From NCBI GenBank assembly GCA_937901055.1, contig CALCGO010000006.1:1-13623 (forward strand): a stretch of 13,623 nucleotides of DNA. The letters are read 5' to 3'. This stretch comes from an uncultured Rhodobacterales bacterium (GTDB taxonomy: Bacteria; Pseudomonadota; Alphaproteobacteria; Rhodobacterales; Rhodobacteraceae). Position 1 is the first letter of the stretch; each line of letters opens with the position of its first letter. The notes beneath the pieces are model-generated. The model made no database searches. It was not told where the DNA came from and saw only the letters and a program-made list of their open reading frames with translations. Shown here in pieces: positions 6,838 to 13,623 of this stretch. A program made the position numbers and the translations under genes.

Positions 6838-8019
6838 TTAAGCAGTAAGTATTTTGCGTTCTTCAAGTGCCGCGGCGGGTGGCACCGCAGATAGAACACC
6901 CATATGAGCCAATGCATCACCGGCCGCTTTGACGACCTTATGCATAACGTGATCGTCCATCTGGCCAATGCAGCCGACACGGAAACTATCAACCACGGTT
7001 ATTTTGCCGGGGTAGATGATAAACCCCATTTCTTTCATCGCCTCGTAGAAAACCTTAAACGAGAACTTCGGATCAGCAGGGCAGAAGAAGGTAACGATGA
7101 TCGGAGACTGCCAACGATCATCTAGCAGGGTTTCAAACCCAAGCGCGCGCATGCCGGACACCATTGTATCGCGGTTGCGGTGATAGCGTCCACCGCGACC
7201 CGCAACACCGCCTTCTGCTTTGTGCCCCTTAAGCGCCTCGATAAAGGCGGCCACCACATGGGTTGGCGGCGTAAATCTCCATTGGCCGGTTTTTTCCATC
7301 GCTGACCATTGGGCCTCGACGTCAAGTGATAGGGAATGGCTGTTGCCCTTAGCCGCGACAAGTTCATCCGTGCGGGCGATCACAAAACCAAAGCCTGGAA
7401 CGCCTTCGATGCATTTGTTTGCCGAAGACACCATCGCTGCATACTTTACGGTCTCTGCCTCGAGCGGGATGGCGCCAAAGGCTGACATGCTGTCGATCAA
7501 AACCTTGCGTCCTGCTGCGTGGGCGGCATCGGCCAGTTCTTGGACAGGGTTCAGGATACCCGAACTTGTTTCACAGTGGATGATCAGGACATGGCTGATT
7601 GCCGCGTCTTGGCTTAGGATTTCCATAACTTCATCACCGCGTGGCGGCAGGTAGTCGCCCTTGTCCAACAGATGATAGTTTCGCCCAATACATTTCAAAG
7701 TTGCCGCAGCCCGCAAGCCGTAGGCCCCATTGGCCAATACCAGTACTTTGCCGTCTTTGGGCACAAACGACCCTAACATTGCTTCGACACAATAGGACCC
7801 TGAACCCTGAATTGGCACGCAATCATACGCGTCAGAACCGGGCCCAATCAGGTCGAGCAATCGAGATCGCATATCCCGGGTCATTGCGCGAAAGTCATCA
7901 TCCCAGCTGCCCCAATCTCGCAACATGGCTTCTTTCACTTCGTATGATGTCGTAAGCGGCCCCGGCGTCAAAAGGTAGGGTTCGCCTAGCTTTGGTTTCG
8001 GGATGGGAGAATTTTTCAT
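6838..8019 (-). CDS. phnW: 2-Aminoethylphosphonate:pyruvate transaminase
   Basis: PLP enzyme (class V aminotransferase fold) of 393 residues that moves the amino group of AEP to pyruvate, giving phosphonoacetaldehyde and alanine: the entry step of the pathway. Visible hallmarks are LLTPGPLTTS near the N-terminus (about 16-25), HCETSSGILNP (148-158), the PLP-binding Asp176 in IDSMSAFG, and the Schiff-base Lys202 in SSANKCIEG. These sit about eight residues beyond the equivalent positions I recall in the Salmonella enzyme. The ATG at 8019 was chosen because GGAG lies seven bases upstream. A GTG at 8067 in the same frame has no ribosome-binding site and would add a non-family extension. It is the first gene of the phnW-phnA-phnY operon and faces the divergent regulatory region. 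Confidence 0.96.
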   Translation of the reverse strand: MKNSPIPKPKLGEPYLLTPGPLTTSYEVKEAMLRDWGSWDDDFRAMTRDMRSRLLDLIGPGSDAYDCVPIQGSGSYCVEAMLGSFVPKDGKVLVLANGAYGLRAAATLKCIGRNYHLLDKGDYLPPRGDEVMEILSQDAAISHVLIIHCETSSGILNPVQELADAAHAAGRKVLIDSMSAFGAIPLEAETVKYAAMVSSANKCIEGVPGFGFVIARTDELVAAKGNSHSLSLDVEAQWSAMEKTGQWRFTPPTHVVAAFIEALKGHKAEGGVAGRGGRYHRNRDTMVSGMRALGFETLLDDRWQSPIIVTFFCPADPKFSFKVFYEAMKEMGFIIYPGKITVVDSFRVGCIGQMDDHVMHKVVKAAGDALAHMGVLSAVPPAAALEERKILTA

Positions 8020-8169
8020 CTGACTGCTCCGCCGCTGGGGATATTTGACTTGAATTTGGACCAGCACGGTTCATATGTAAAATCCACAATGCTTATCTTT
8101 CGATAGATTTTTTTGATGGATTGAATGCGCTGAAATAGTCGGATTTCGCGGGGCAAAAACCGTGTCGTC

Positions 8170-8222
8170 CGCATGATCTGCGTTGACGTCTGTGCATGGC
8201 ACAAAAGCAAAAGCATGGCTTT
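8170..8222. promoter_or_regulatory. Three 13-bp dyads, candidate LysR-type operators
   Basis: CGCA-TGATC-TGCG (8170-8182), TGTGC-ATG-GCACA (8191-8203) and AAAGC-ATG-GCTTT (8210-8222) are each inverted repeats. Their centres (8176, 8197, 8216) are 21 and 19 bp apart, about two DNA turns. The last two share the core GCATGGC. The middle one fits the T-N11-A rule with dyad symmetry that LysR-type regulators bind. The LysR gene at 9216 is the natural candidate to act here, between the genes it would control. Confidence 0.5.
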
Positions 8223-8248
8223 GAATCATACAAAAAGACATATATAAA
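8221..8248 (+). promoter_or_regulatory. Candidate sigma-70-type promoter for the phosphatase gene
   Basis: TTGAAT (8221-8226) and TATAAA (8243-8248) are spaced by 16 bp, matching four and five of six consensus bases. The third dyad abuts the -35 element, as expected for a regulated promoter. It would give a leader of about 125 nt before the ATG at 8380. Called by eye only. Confidence 0.35.
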
Positions 8249-8379
8249 CAAAAGAAGACACACACAACGTTTGGCGCACAAGATGTTTTGCGCCTATTTG
8301 ACCCTTGAACGCATATCGACTTGGCTGACGCTCGCTTGCATCAGTTGGCCAAGGGACAGACCAAAAGGACGGGATATTC

Positions 8380-9156
8380 ATGGACGCCGCAACATTGTTT
8401 GAAGACGGCCATCATTTCGCTGAACTCGCAGCTGAACTGGCCAAAGGTTTTTTTTGTAAACCCATCGAGATTTCGTTCAAGCAAGATCAAAGCCCAGTGA
8501 CCTTTGCAGATCAGAGCATCGAAAAACAGATACGCGCGGCGATCTTGGAAAAATATCCTGATCACAGCATTCTGGGCGAAGAATACGGAATTGATGGATC
8601 AGGTCAGGATAATTTGTGGGTTATCGATCCAATTGACGGAACGCGGTCTTTTTTGTCTGGCCACCCACTTTTTGGATTTCTGCTCGGATATCTTGAGGCG
8701 GGCGACCCGAAACTTGGCATTATTGGTATGCCGGTATTGGGTGAGATTTACTGCGGGATTAAGGGAGCAGCGGCAACATGCAATGGCGCTGAAATCCACG
8801 TATCTACACAGACGAACCTTGCCGACGCCATTCTCTATGTGAACGAGGGCGAGAAAATCTATGATGCGCATCCGACCGTTTTTGCAAAGCTAATGCAAAG
8901 CGGACAAACGCGGCGGTTTGCATATGATTGCTATCCACACGCGCTTCTTGCGGCAGGGCATGTCGATGCTGTGGTCGACTATGATCTGAAGCCTTATGAT
9001 TTTCTTGCACTTGGTCCGGTCGTCGAAGGGGCAGGGGGGATCATGACAACATGGACAGGGCAAAAACCTGATCTGACCTACGAAGGTCCGATCATCAGTG
9101 CCGCGACGCCAGAGCTGCACGCGCAATTGGTCGATCTCTTACAGCTTGAGTGTTAG
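8380..9156 (+). CDS. Inositol-monophosphatase-family phosphatase
   Basis: A 258-residue Mg2+-dependent phosphatase of the IMPase fold. It has the metal ligands of the family: Glu67 in ILGEEYG, Asp83 and Asp86 in VIDPIDGTRSF, and Asp207 in YDFLALGPVVEGAGG, plus the upstream QDQSPVTFAD box (about 45-54) seen in HisN-like and inositol phosphatases. Substrates in the family include inositol phosphates, histidinol phosphate, PAP and fructose bisphosphate; the sequence does not settle which. The ATG at 8380 has AAGGAC upstream at a rather long spacing. It lies 59 bp before the LysR gene on the same strand and diverges from phnW, so it is probably controlled with the AEP genes. The known PhnWYA route needs no phosphatase, so its role here is open. 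The IMPase assignment is firm; the specific function is unknown. Confidence 0.9.
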   Translation: MDAATLFEDGHHFAELAAELAKGFFCKPIEISFKQDQSPVTFADQSIEKQIRAAILEKYPDHSILGEEYGIDGSGQDNLWVIDPIDGTRSFLSGHPLFGFLLGYLEAGDPKLGIIGMPVLGEIYCGIKGAAATCNGAEIHVSTQTNLADAILYVNEGEKIYDAHPTVFAKLMQSGQTRRFAYDCYPHALLAAGHVDAVVDYDLKPYDFLALGPVVEGAGGIMTTWTGQKPDLTYEGPIISAATPELHAQLVDLLQLEC

Positions 9157-9215
9157 GTCCAGACAGAGTATTATAGTTATACCTTAAATATAAATCTTTG
9201 TGATGGCTTTCCGAC

Positions 9216-10079
9216 ATGAGATATACGCAACTTCGTGCCTTTCATAGCGTTGCCCTTTACGGTGGGTTTTCGCGTGCGGCAGATAGATTGAACCAAACTC
9301 AGCCAGCGCTTTCTGATCAGGTCAAACGGTTAGAGCAGGCCCATGACACGCTTTTGTTTAAGCGCGAGAAACGAAACGTTTATTTGACAGAAGCTGGCGC
9401 GGGCCTGTTTAGGATGACTAAACAATTCTTCGAGATTGAAGATAGCATTGGCGAATACCTTGATCATTCAAGTGCTACCGTAACCGGGTCGCTGCGCATC
9501 GTGGCTGATTCAGCATTGCATGTGACCGATGCGATCAGCCATTTTCGTCAGAACAATCCCAAGGTTTTTGTGTCGATCAAAACCGGCAATACCAAAGAAG
9601 TGCTGGCCCGTTTGCGCAATTATGATGCCGAAATCGGTGTCGTTGGTAATATGCAGCCGGCGTCTGACTTCACTGCATTTGATATTGGGCGGGCCCCGAT
9701 TATTGCCATTTCTGCCAAGAACTATCTCCCGAACGGCCGCACCGAGATCGCCTTTAAAGATCTGTCCAAATGGCCCTTGGTTTTGCGCGAAACGGGATCT
9801 CGGACGCGCTCAAATATTGAGGAGGCAGCGCAGGCAATGAAGGTCCCGATGAAACCAATCATCGAAGTGGATGGTCGCGAAGCGATGCGCGAAATCGTGG
9901 CATCGGGGGCGGGTATCGGCTTTGTCTCGCAAGCGGAACATAATCACGATGAACGCTTGCAGCCTATTAAGATTACCGGCATTGAATTGGAAATGGTCGA
10001 AACCCTTGTTATCCTAAAAATGCGCCGTGATTTGCCAATGATACGTACGTTCATGCGATCCGTGCGGGAGGTTGGCTAA
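9216..10079 (+). CDS. LysR-family regulator, probable AEP-catabolism regulator
   Basis: A 287-residue LysR-type transcription factor. The N-terminal winged helix-turn-helix (about residues 1-60) reads MRYTQLRAFHSVALYGGFSR onward, with the recognition helix in LNQTQPALSDQVKRLE. A linker helix follows, then a periplasmic-binding-protein-like effector domain (about 90-287). LysR genes beside phnWAY form a recognised subgroup (TIGR03339 as I recall), and the opening MRYTQLRAFH agrees with it, but no model was run. The likely job is to activate phnW and the phosphatase gene when AEP or an intermediate binds; the dyads at 8170-8222 are the candidate target. No strong ribosome-binding site is visible before the ATG at 9216. 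The 59-bp gap upstream is AT-rich and holds a TATAAA (9189-9194) without a good -35, so it may be read through from the phosphatase gene. Confidence 0.92.
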   Translation: MRYTQLRAFHSVALYGGFSRAADRLNQTQPALSDQVKRLEQAHDTLLFKREKRNVYLTEAGAGLFRMTKQFFEIEDSIGEYLDHSSATVTGSLRIVADSALHVTDAISHFRQNNPKVFVSIKTGNTKEVLARLRNYDAEIGVVGNMQPASDFTAFDIGRAPIIAISAKNYLPNGRTEIAFKDLSKWPLVLRETGSRTRSNIEEAAQAMKVPMKPIIEVDGREAMREIVASGAGIGFVSQAEHNHDERLQPIKITGIELEMVETLVILKMRRDLPMIRTFMRSVREVG

Positions 10080-10132
10080 TATGTTCAAATGCAAGACACT
10101 TGAACAACGCAAGCGCATGAAAAGGGCAAATA

Positions 10133-10887
10133 ATGTTAGCATCTGAGCGGCACGCAATCATTCTGGCCAAATCCAACGCAAAACAACTGTGTCGACGCGT
10201 GCCTTGACAGAACACCTTGGCGTCACACGCGAAACTGTACGCAAGGATATCGAGTAACTGGCCGAACGCGTCAAACTGCGACAGATCAGGGGTGGCGCGA
10301 CACAAATTAGAGCCCAAGAAATCCCGATGGCAAGCCGGACCCAGTTAAACGCCAGCGGCAAGACCCGGATTGCGCTTGCCTTGGCGGCCCAAATTCCAGA
10401 TGGATCTTCGTTGTTTCTTGATAACGGGTCATCCACCTTTGCTTTGGCGCAGGCGCTGCACGCTCGCATGGACCTGATGGTCTATACAAATGACTTTGCG
10501 ATTGCCCAACAGATTGCACTAAACTGTCGTGAATTGATTATGTTGGGTGGCAAAGTCGACACCCAAGAAATGGCGACGATCGGCATCGAAACAACCGTAC
10601 AGATCAGCCAATATCACGTTGATTTTGCAGTGGTAAGCGCAGGCGGGTTGTCTGCAAGAACGCTGTTAACGGATTTTAGCAAAGAGGCGGTCAGCTTTCG
10701 GACACAGATGCTTTTGAATGGGGGCACGCGATTTGTGATCGCGGATCATGCAAAATTTGGCGTTGTAGGGCAAATGGCGATGCCAACGCCGCCCAAGGGC
10801 ACATGCATTATGATGGATCAACGCCCAGATCCCGAGGTTCTCAGCGCGATCACGCAAAACGGAATGATCTTTCAGATTACCGACTGA
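10133..10887 (+). pseudogene. DeoR/GlpR-family regulator, broken by frameshift and nonsense codon
   Basis: A DeoR-family gene starts at ATG 10133, with AAGGG seven bases upstream, and reads MLASERHAIILAK. The frame must then shift at the AAA of 10169-10171, where one base (probably an A) is missing; unshifted, it stops at TGA 10205-10207. The correct frame continues with the helix-turn-helix TRALTEHLGVTRETVRKDIE and then meets TAA at 10255-10257, where the family has a Glu-Leu pair. The wing LRQIRGGA follows, and the sensor domain is intact to the TGA at 10885-10887, with FLDNGSSTFALA, VYTNDFAIA, LGG and FVIADHAKFG. Two independent lesions in the DNA-binding domain argue for a real pseudogene, though one could be a sequencing error. 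The open part from ATG 10327 could at most give a sensor without DNA binding. It lies 53 bp after the LysR gene and 72 bp before the flavoenzyme gene it may once have controlled. Confidence 0.88.
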
Positions 10888-10927
10888 TATTTCAATCATT
10901 GCATAATTTTGCAAAGTATTGAAATAT
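10887..10927. promoter_or_regulatory. Nested inverted repeat upstream of the flavoenzyme gene
   Basis: ATATTTCAAT (10887-10896) and ATTGAAATAT (10918-10927) form a perfect 10-bp inverted repeat with a 21-bp spacer. Inside, TTGCA (10899-10903) and TGCAA (10910-10914) form a second dyad with nearly the same centre. The stem is too AT-rich for a good terminator, and the site lies 33 bp before the ATG at 10960, so an operator is more likely. TTTCAAT-like half-sites recall DeoR-family operators, and the neighbouring gene is a DeoR remnant. Confidence 0.5.
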
Positions 10928-10959
10928 TTTGTCAGTTCATAGCCTTTTGGAGTCGTGCA

Positions 10960-13413
10960 ATGTCAAAATCTTTTCCCCAACGTGCGCAATACGTCATCAT
11001 CGGTGGCGGTATTGTCGGCTGTTCGGTGGCGTATCACCTCACAAAGATGGGGCATACGGATGTTGTGTTGCTGGAACAAGGACAGTTGAGCTGCGGTACA
11101 ACATGGCATGCGGCGGGTCTTGTTGGGCAATTACGAAGCCAGCCAGCCATGACCAATCTGATCCGCTATTCAACACAGCTTTATGCGGATCTTGAGGCTG
11201 AAACAGGGTTGGCGACAGGTTGGATGCAGTGCGGGTCCGTCACTGTCGCACGCACTGATGACAGAATGACAATGCTGATGCGCACAGCCGCTGCCGCCCG
11301 TGCCCAGGGCGTCGAGGTGGATGTTCTGACCCCACAAGAGGCAGGCGATAAATGGCCAGTGATGCAAACTGGTGATCTGAAAGGCGGGATTTGGATGCCC
11401 GGAGACGGTAAGGCCAACCCGACCGATCTGACACAGTCTTTGGCAAGGGGTGCACGCAATGGCGGTGCGCGGGTTATTGAGGGCGTGAAAGTCACCGATA
11501 TCACCACAAAGGATGGCGCTGTAACAGGGGTTGTAACGGATCACGGCACAATTGAAGCTCAAGTCGTTGTCAATTGTGCAGGTCAATGGGCCCGCGAGAT
11601 TGGCAAGATGTGCGGTGTGAATGTCCCGCTTCATTCCGCCGAGCATATGTATATAGTGACCGAGCCAATGAAGGGAATTAAACTCGACCTTCCGGTTTTG
11701 CGCGACCCAGACGGTTATATCTATTTCAAAGAAGAAACCGGCGGGCTGGTGATGGGCGGGTTTGAACCTGAGGCAAAACCGTGGGGCATGGATGGCATCC
11801 CTGAAAAATTCCAATTCTCATTGTTGCCCGACGATTGGGACCAGTTTGAAATTCTTTTGAACAACGCGCTGATCCGTGTGCCGGATATGGAAACCGCAGG
11901 TGTTCGCAAATTCTACAATGGCCCCGAAAGCTTCACGCCTGACAACAACTATTTGCTAGGTGAAGCGCCAGAACTGGTAAATTTCTTTGTCGGCGCTGGC
12001 TTCAATTCGATGGGCATCGCAAGTGCCGGTGGTGCTGGGCGTGCGCTCGCTGAATGGATTGTGGAAGGTGAGGCGACGTCAGACCTGTTTGCCGTCGACA
12101 TCCGCCGTTTTGCCGATTTTAACAACAATCCGAAGTGGTTGCACGACAGGGTGAAAGAAACCTTAGGCCTGCATTATGCAATGCCATGGCCGAACCGGGA
12201 ATTGGACACAGCGCGCCCGTTCCGCCGTTCGCCGTTGTATGACCGATTGGCCGCGAAACGGTCAGTATTCGGATCAAAAATGGGCTGGGAAAGGGCAAAT
12301 TGGTTCGCGCCCGAAGGCACAAAGGCAGACACCGAATATAGCTTTGGACGTCAAAATTGGCACGCGGCAGTGGCAGAAGAACACAAGGCGGTGCGTGAAG
12401 GCGTCGCCGTGTTCGACCAGACATCCTTTGCAAAGTTACTGGTGCAGGGGCGCGATGCCTGCACTGAACTCAACAGAATTTGTGCCGCGAATATCGACGT
12501 GCCGATTGGCAAAACTGTATACACGGGCCTGTTGAACAAACGCGGCGGATTTGAAAGCGACTTGACAGTCATCCGCACGAAGGTAGACACGTTTTTCATC
12601 ATCACTGGCTCGGCGCAGGCGGTGCGCGATGCCGACTGGATTTCGCGCAATTTTGCACGCGGTGCCTATGTGTTCATGACCGATGTCACATCGGCGTGGT
12701 CTGTTCTGGCACTTATGGGGCCAAAATCCCGCGACGTGTTGGGCGCATTGACCAAATCCGATCTATCGAACGACAGCTTTCCCTTTGGCATCTGCAAAAG
12801 CATCGACCTTGGCTATGCCACCGTGATGGCAAACCGCATGACCTATGTGGGCGAGTTGGGTTGGGAGCTTATTGTTCCAACAGAATTTAGCGTTGGAGTT
12901 TATGACGATCTGATGCGGGTTGGTGCCGATCATGGTATCCGCGACGCGGGTTACTACGCGCTGGACGGTCTGCGGATCGAAAAAGGCTATCGCGCATGGA
13001 GCCGCGAGTTGACCCCTGACATCACGCCACTACATGCCGGTCTGGGCTTCGCGGTAGATTTTGACAAAGCAGGTGGGTTTATCGGAAAAGACGCGTTGCT
13101 TGCTGCGAAGGCTGATCCTGATCACCTGAACCGCCGCATTATCCAATTGGTGTTGAACGATGCCGATGCGCAGATTTGGGGCGGTGAGGCCGTGCTTTGC
13201 GACGGCGCTGAAGTCGGCGAGGTCCGGTCAGCGGGCTATGGGCATACCCTTGGCGCTGCGGTTGCATTGTGTGACGTCGAAGTTGGTCGCAAGATTGATC
13301 AGGCATTTATCGAGAGCCACAGTTTTGTCATTGATCTGGCGGGCCAACATATCAAAACTACCGCATATCTGCGCACGCCTTATGATCCAAAATCAGAACG
13401 GGTGCGCGCCTAG
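10960..13413 (+). CDS. FAD-dependent oxidoreductase fused to GcvT (dimethylglycine/sarcosine dehydrogenase-like)
   Basis: An 817-residue two-part enzyme. Residues 1 to about 365 are a DAO-type FAD domain with GGGIVG at 15-20, Glu39 ending the second strand of the nucleotide fold, and His50 in CGTTWHAAG, the position of covalent FAD attachment in dimethylglycine and sarcosine dehydrogenases. A short FAO_M-like bridge follows, with SKMGWERANWF near 440. Residues about 445-705 are an aminomethyltransferase (GcvT) domain, and about 715-810 its C-terminal barrel. Relatives oxidise an N-methyl group and pass the one-carbon unit to tetrahydrofolate; the true substrate here is unknown. ATG 10960 has TTGGAG seven bases upstream. 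An in-frame TTG at 10909 lies inside the inverted repeat and lacks a ribosome-binding site. Many alphaproteobacteria carry several paralogues, so being next to AEP genes may be chance. Confidence 0.92.
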   Translation: MSKSFPQRAQYVIIGGGIVGCSVAYHLTKMGHTDVVLLEQGQLSCGTTWHAAGLVGQLRSQPAMTNLIRYSTQLYADLEAETGLATGWMQCGSVTVARTDDRMTMLMRTAAAARAQGVEVDVLTPQEAGDKWPVMQTGDLKGGIWMPGDGKANPTDLTQSLARGARNGGARVIEGVKVTDITTKDGAVTGVVTDHGTIEAQVVVNCAGQWAREIGKMCGVNVPLHSAEHMYIVTEPMKGIKLDLPVLRDPDGYIYFKEETGGLVMGGFEPEAKPWGMDGIPEKFQFSLLPDDWDQFEILLNNALIRVPDMETAGVRKFYNGPESFTPDNNYLLGEAPELVNFFVGAGFNSMGIASAGGAGRALAEWIVEGEATSDLFAVDIRRFADFNNNPKWLHDRVKETLGLHYAMPWPNRELDTARPFRRSPLYDRLAAKRSVFGSKMGWERANWFAPEGTKADTEYSFGRQNWHAAVAEEHKAVREGVAVFDQTSFAKLLVQGRDACTELNRICAANIDVPIGKTVYTGLLNKRGGFESDLTVIRTKVDTFFIITGSAQAVRDADWISRNFARGAYVFMTDVTSAWSVLALMGPKSRDVLGALTKSDLSNDSFPFGICKSIDLGYATVMANRMTYVGELGWELIVPTEFSVGVYDDLMRVGADHGIRDAGYYALDGLRIEKGYRAWSRELTPDITPLHAGLGFAVDFDKAGGFIGKDALLAAKADPDHLNRRIIQLVLNDADAQIWGGEAVLCDGAEVGEVRSAGYGHTLGAAVALCDVEVGRKIDQAFIESHSFVIDLAGQHIKTTAYLRTPYDPKSERVRA

Positions 13414-13623
13414 GATGCGTGAATTCCTTTAGCAAAATCTACAGGCACGCTGTTTGACGTCAGTGACGTTTTTAATTACGTCAGAGGCGATATTTGATCT
13501 GTTTCAGCGGTACCAAATAATATAATGGTCTATATGGTCTTGTCCCGTTTACGTTCCGGTCTCTGAATTGGCGTTGTCAGACAAACTTGACGGTTTCGAG
13601 GTCGGTCCGTATTTTTGTTAGAT
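13414..13623. other. Right-edge intergenic stretch without a gene
   Basis: No ORF with a start, ribosome-binding site and family features is visible here on either strand. The region holds the TGACGT array and a TATAAT box described separately, and no clear terminator for the flavoenzyme gene. Confidence 0.6.
13455..13540 (+). promoter_or_regulatory. TGACGT/ACGTCA array upstream of a TATAAT box
   Basis: TGACGTCA (13455-13462), TGACGT (13464-13469) and ACGTCA (13478-13483) form overlapping dyads: ACGTCA-G-TGACGT at 13457-13469, and TGACGT-N8-ACGTCA at 13464-13483. Downstream is a perfect TATAAT (13521-13526) with no -35 hexamer at normal spacing (TTGATC at 13494 is 21 bp away). ATGGTCT is then repeated at 13525 and 13534. 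This looks like an activator-dependent promoter for a gene to the right of the window. Confidence 0.4.

Larger units (their letters stand above)
8020..8379. promoter_or_regulatory. Divergent intergenic control region between phnW and the phosphatase gene
   Basis: This 360-bp region has no credible gene; short ORFs across it lack ribosome-binding sites and family features. It must hold the promoters for phnW (minus) and for the phosphatase gene (plus). It contains three 13-bp dyads (8170-8222), an AT- and AC-rich stretch (8221-8270) with a plausible plus-strand promoter, and a small 6-bp inverted repeat GGCGCA/TGCGCC at 8273-8294 in the presumed plus-strand leader. No convincing phnW promoter hexamers and no PhoB-type box (two CTGTCAT-like repeats) could be seen by eye. 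Confidence 0.6.

Noticed and set aside
8020..8067. GTG start for phnW at 8067
   Set aside because: No ribosome-binding site precedes it, and the added residues do not resemble the family N-terminus; ATG 8019 has GGAG at good spacing.
8273..8294. GGCGCA/TGCGCC hairpin as terminator or riboswitch
   Set aside because: The stem is only six bp with a 10-nt loop, no T-run follows on either strand, and no known riboswitch core was recognised.
10909..10959. TTG start for the flavoenzyme at 10909
   Set aside because: It lies inside the nested inverted repeat, has no ribosome-binding site and adds 17 residues before the FAD motif; ATG 10960 fits better.
11170..11814. 214-codon antisense ORF inside the flavoenzyme gene
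   Set aside because: It is a shadow of the coding strand, Cys/His-rich without domain features, and fully inside a well-supported gene.
13464..13483. TGACGT-N8-ACGTCA as terminator of the flavoenzyme gene
   Set aside because: The stem is only six bp, no T-run follows, and the half-site occurs a third time nearby, which suits binding sites better.
1..13623. tRNA, rRNA, CRISPR array, insertion sequence or att site
   Set aside because: No cloverleaf, regularly spaced repeats, transposase ORF or terminal inverted repeats were seen in the window.

Overview
The window looks like a chromosomal segment of a marine alphaproteobacterium, most likely Rhodobacterales (Roseobacter group). This is inferred from the moderate GC content and from the gene set: 2-aminoethylphosphonate (AEP) catabolism, an Opp/Dpp-type ABC transporter and a GcvT-fused dimethylglycine/sarcosine dehydrogenase-like flavoenzyme. 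No database search was possible, so the taxonomic call is an inference.

Layout. Positions 1-632 (+) hold the 3' end of an oligopeptide/dipeptide-type ABC ATPase. It converges on a minus-strand block at 661-8019, which in transcription order reads phnW (AEP:pyruvate transaminase), phnA (phosphonoacetate hydrolase), phnY (phosphonoacetaldehyde dehydrogenase), an intrinsic terminator, an EamA/DMT permease, a DeoR-family regulator, and a Na+/Pi-cotransporter-family protein with a PhoU-like tail. A 360-bp divergent regulatory region (8020-8379) separates this block from plus-strand genes for an inositol-monophosphatase-family phosphatase, a LysR regulator of the kind found with AEP genes, a DeoR-family regulator broken by a frameshift and a stop codon, and a large FAD/GcvT two-domain oxidoreductase. 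The last 210 bp hold no gene but carry a promoter-like region that points out of the window.

How the genes fit together. PhnW converts AEP and pyruvate to phosphonoacetaldehyde and alanine, PhnY oxidises the aldehyde to phosphonoacetate, and PhnA cleaves that to acetate and phosphate. The locus therefore yields N, C and more P than a cell may need. The Na/Pi-family protein, translationally coupled to the DeoR regulator, could dispose of the surplus phosphate. No PhoB box was seen before phnW, and the divergent LysR gene suggests control by substrate rather than by phosphate starvation. The DMT permease, the phosphatase and the flavoenzyme are not explained by the known three-step pathway and are the most interesting parts. 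One hypothesis is that they widen the substrate range, for example to N-methylated AEP.

Novel-looking regulatory structure includes a cluster of three 13-bp dyads in the divergent region, a leader hairpin that would mask the ribosome-binding site of the intact deoR, a nested inverted repeat between the broken deoR and the flavoenzyme gene, and a TGACGT/ACGTCA array upstream of a perfect TATAAT at the right edge.
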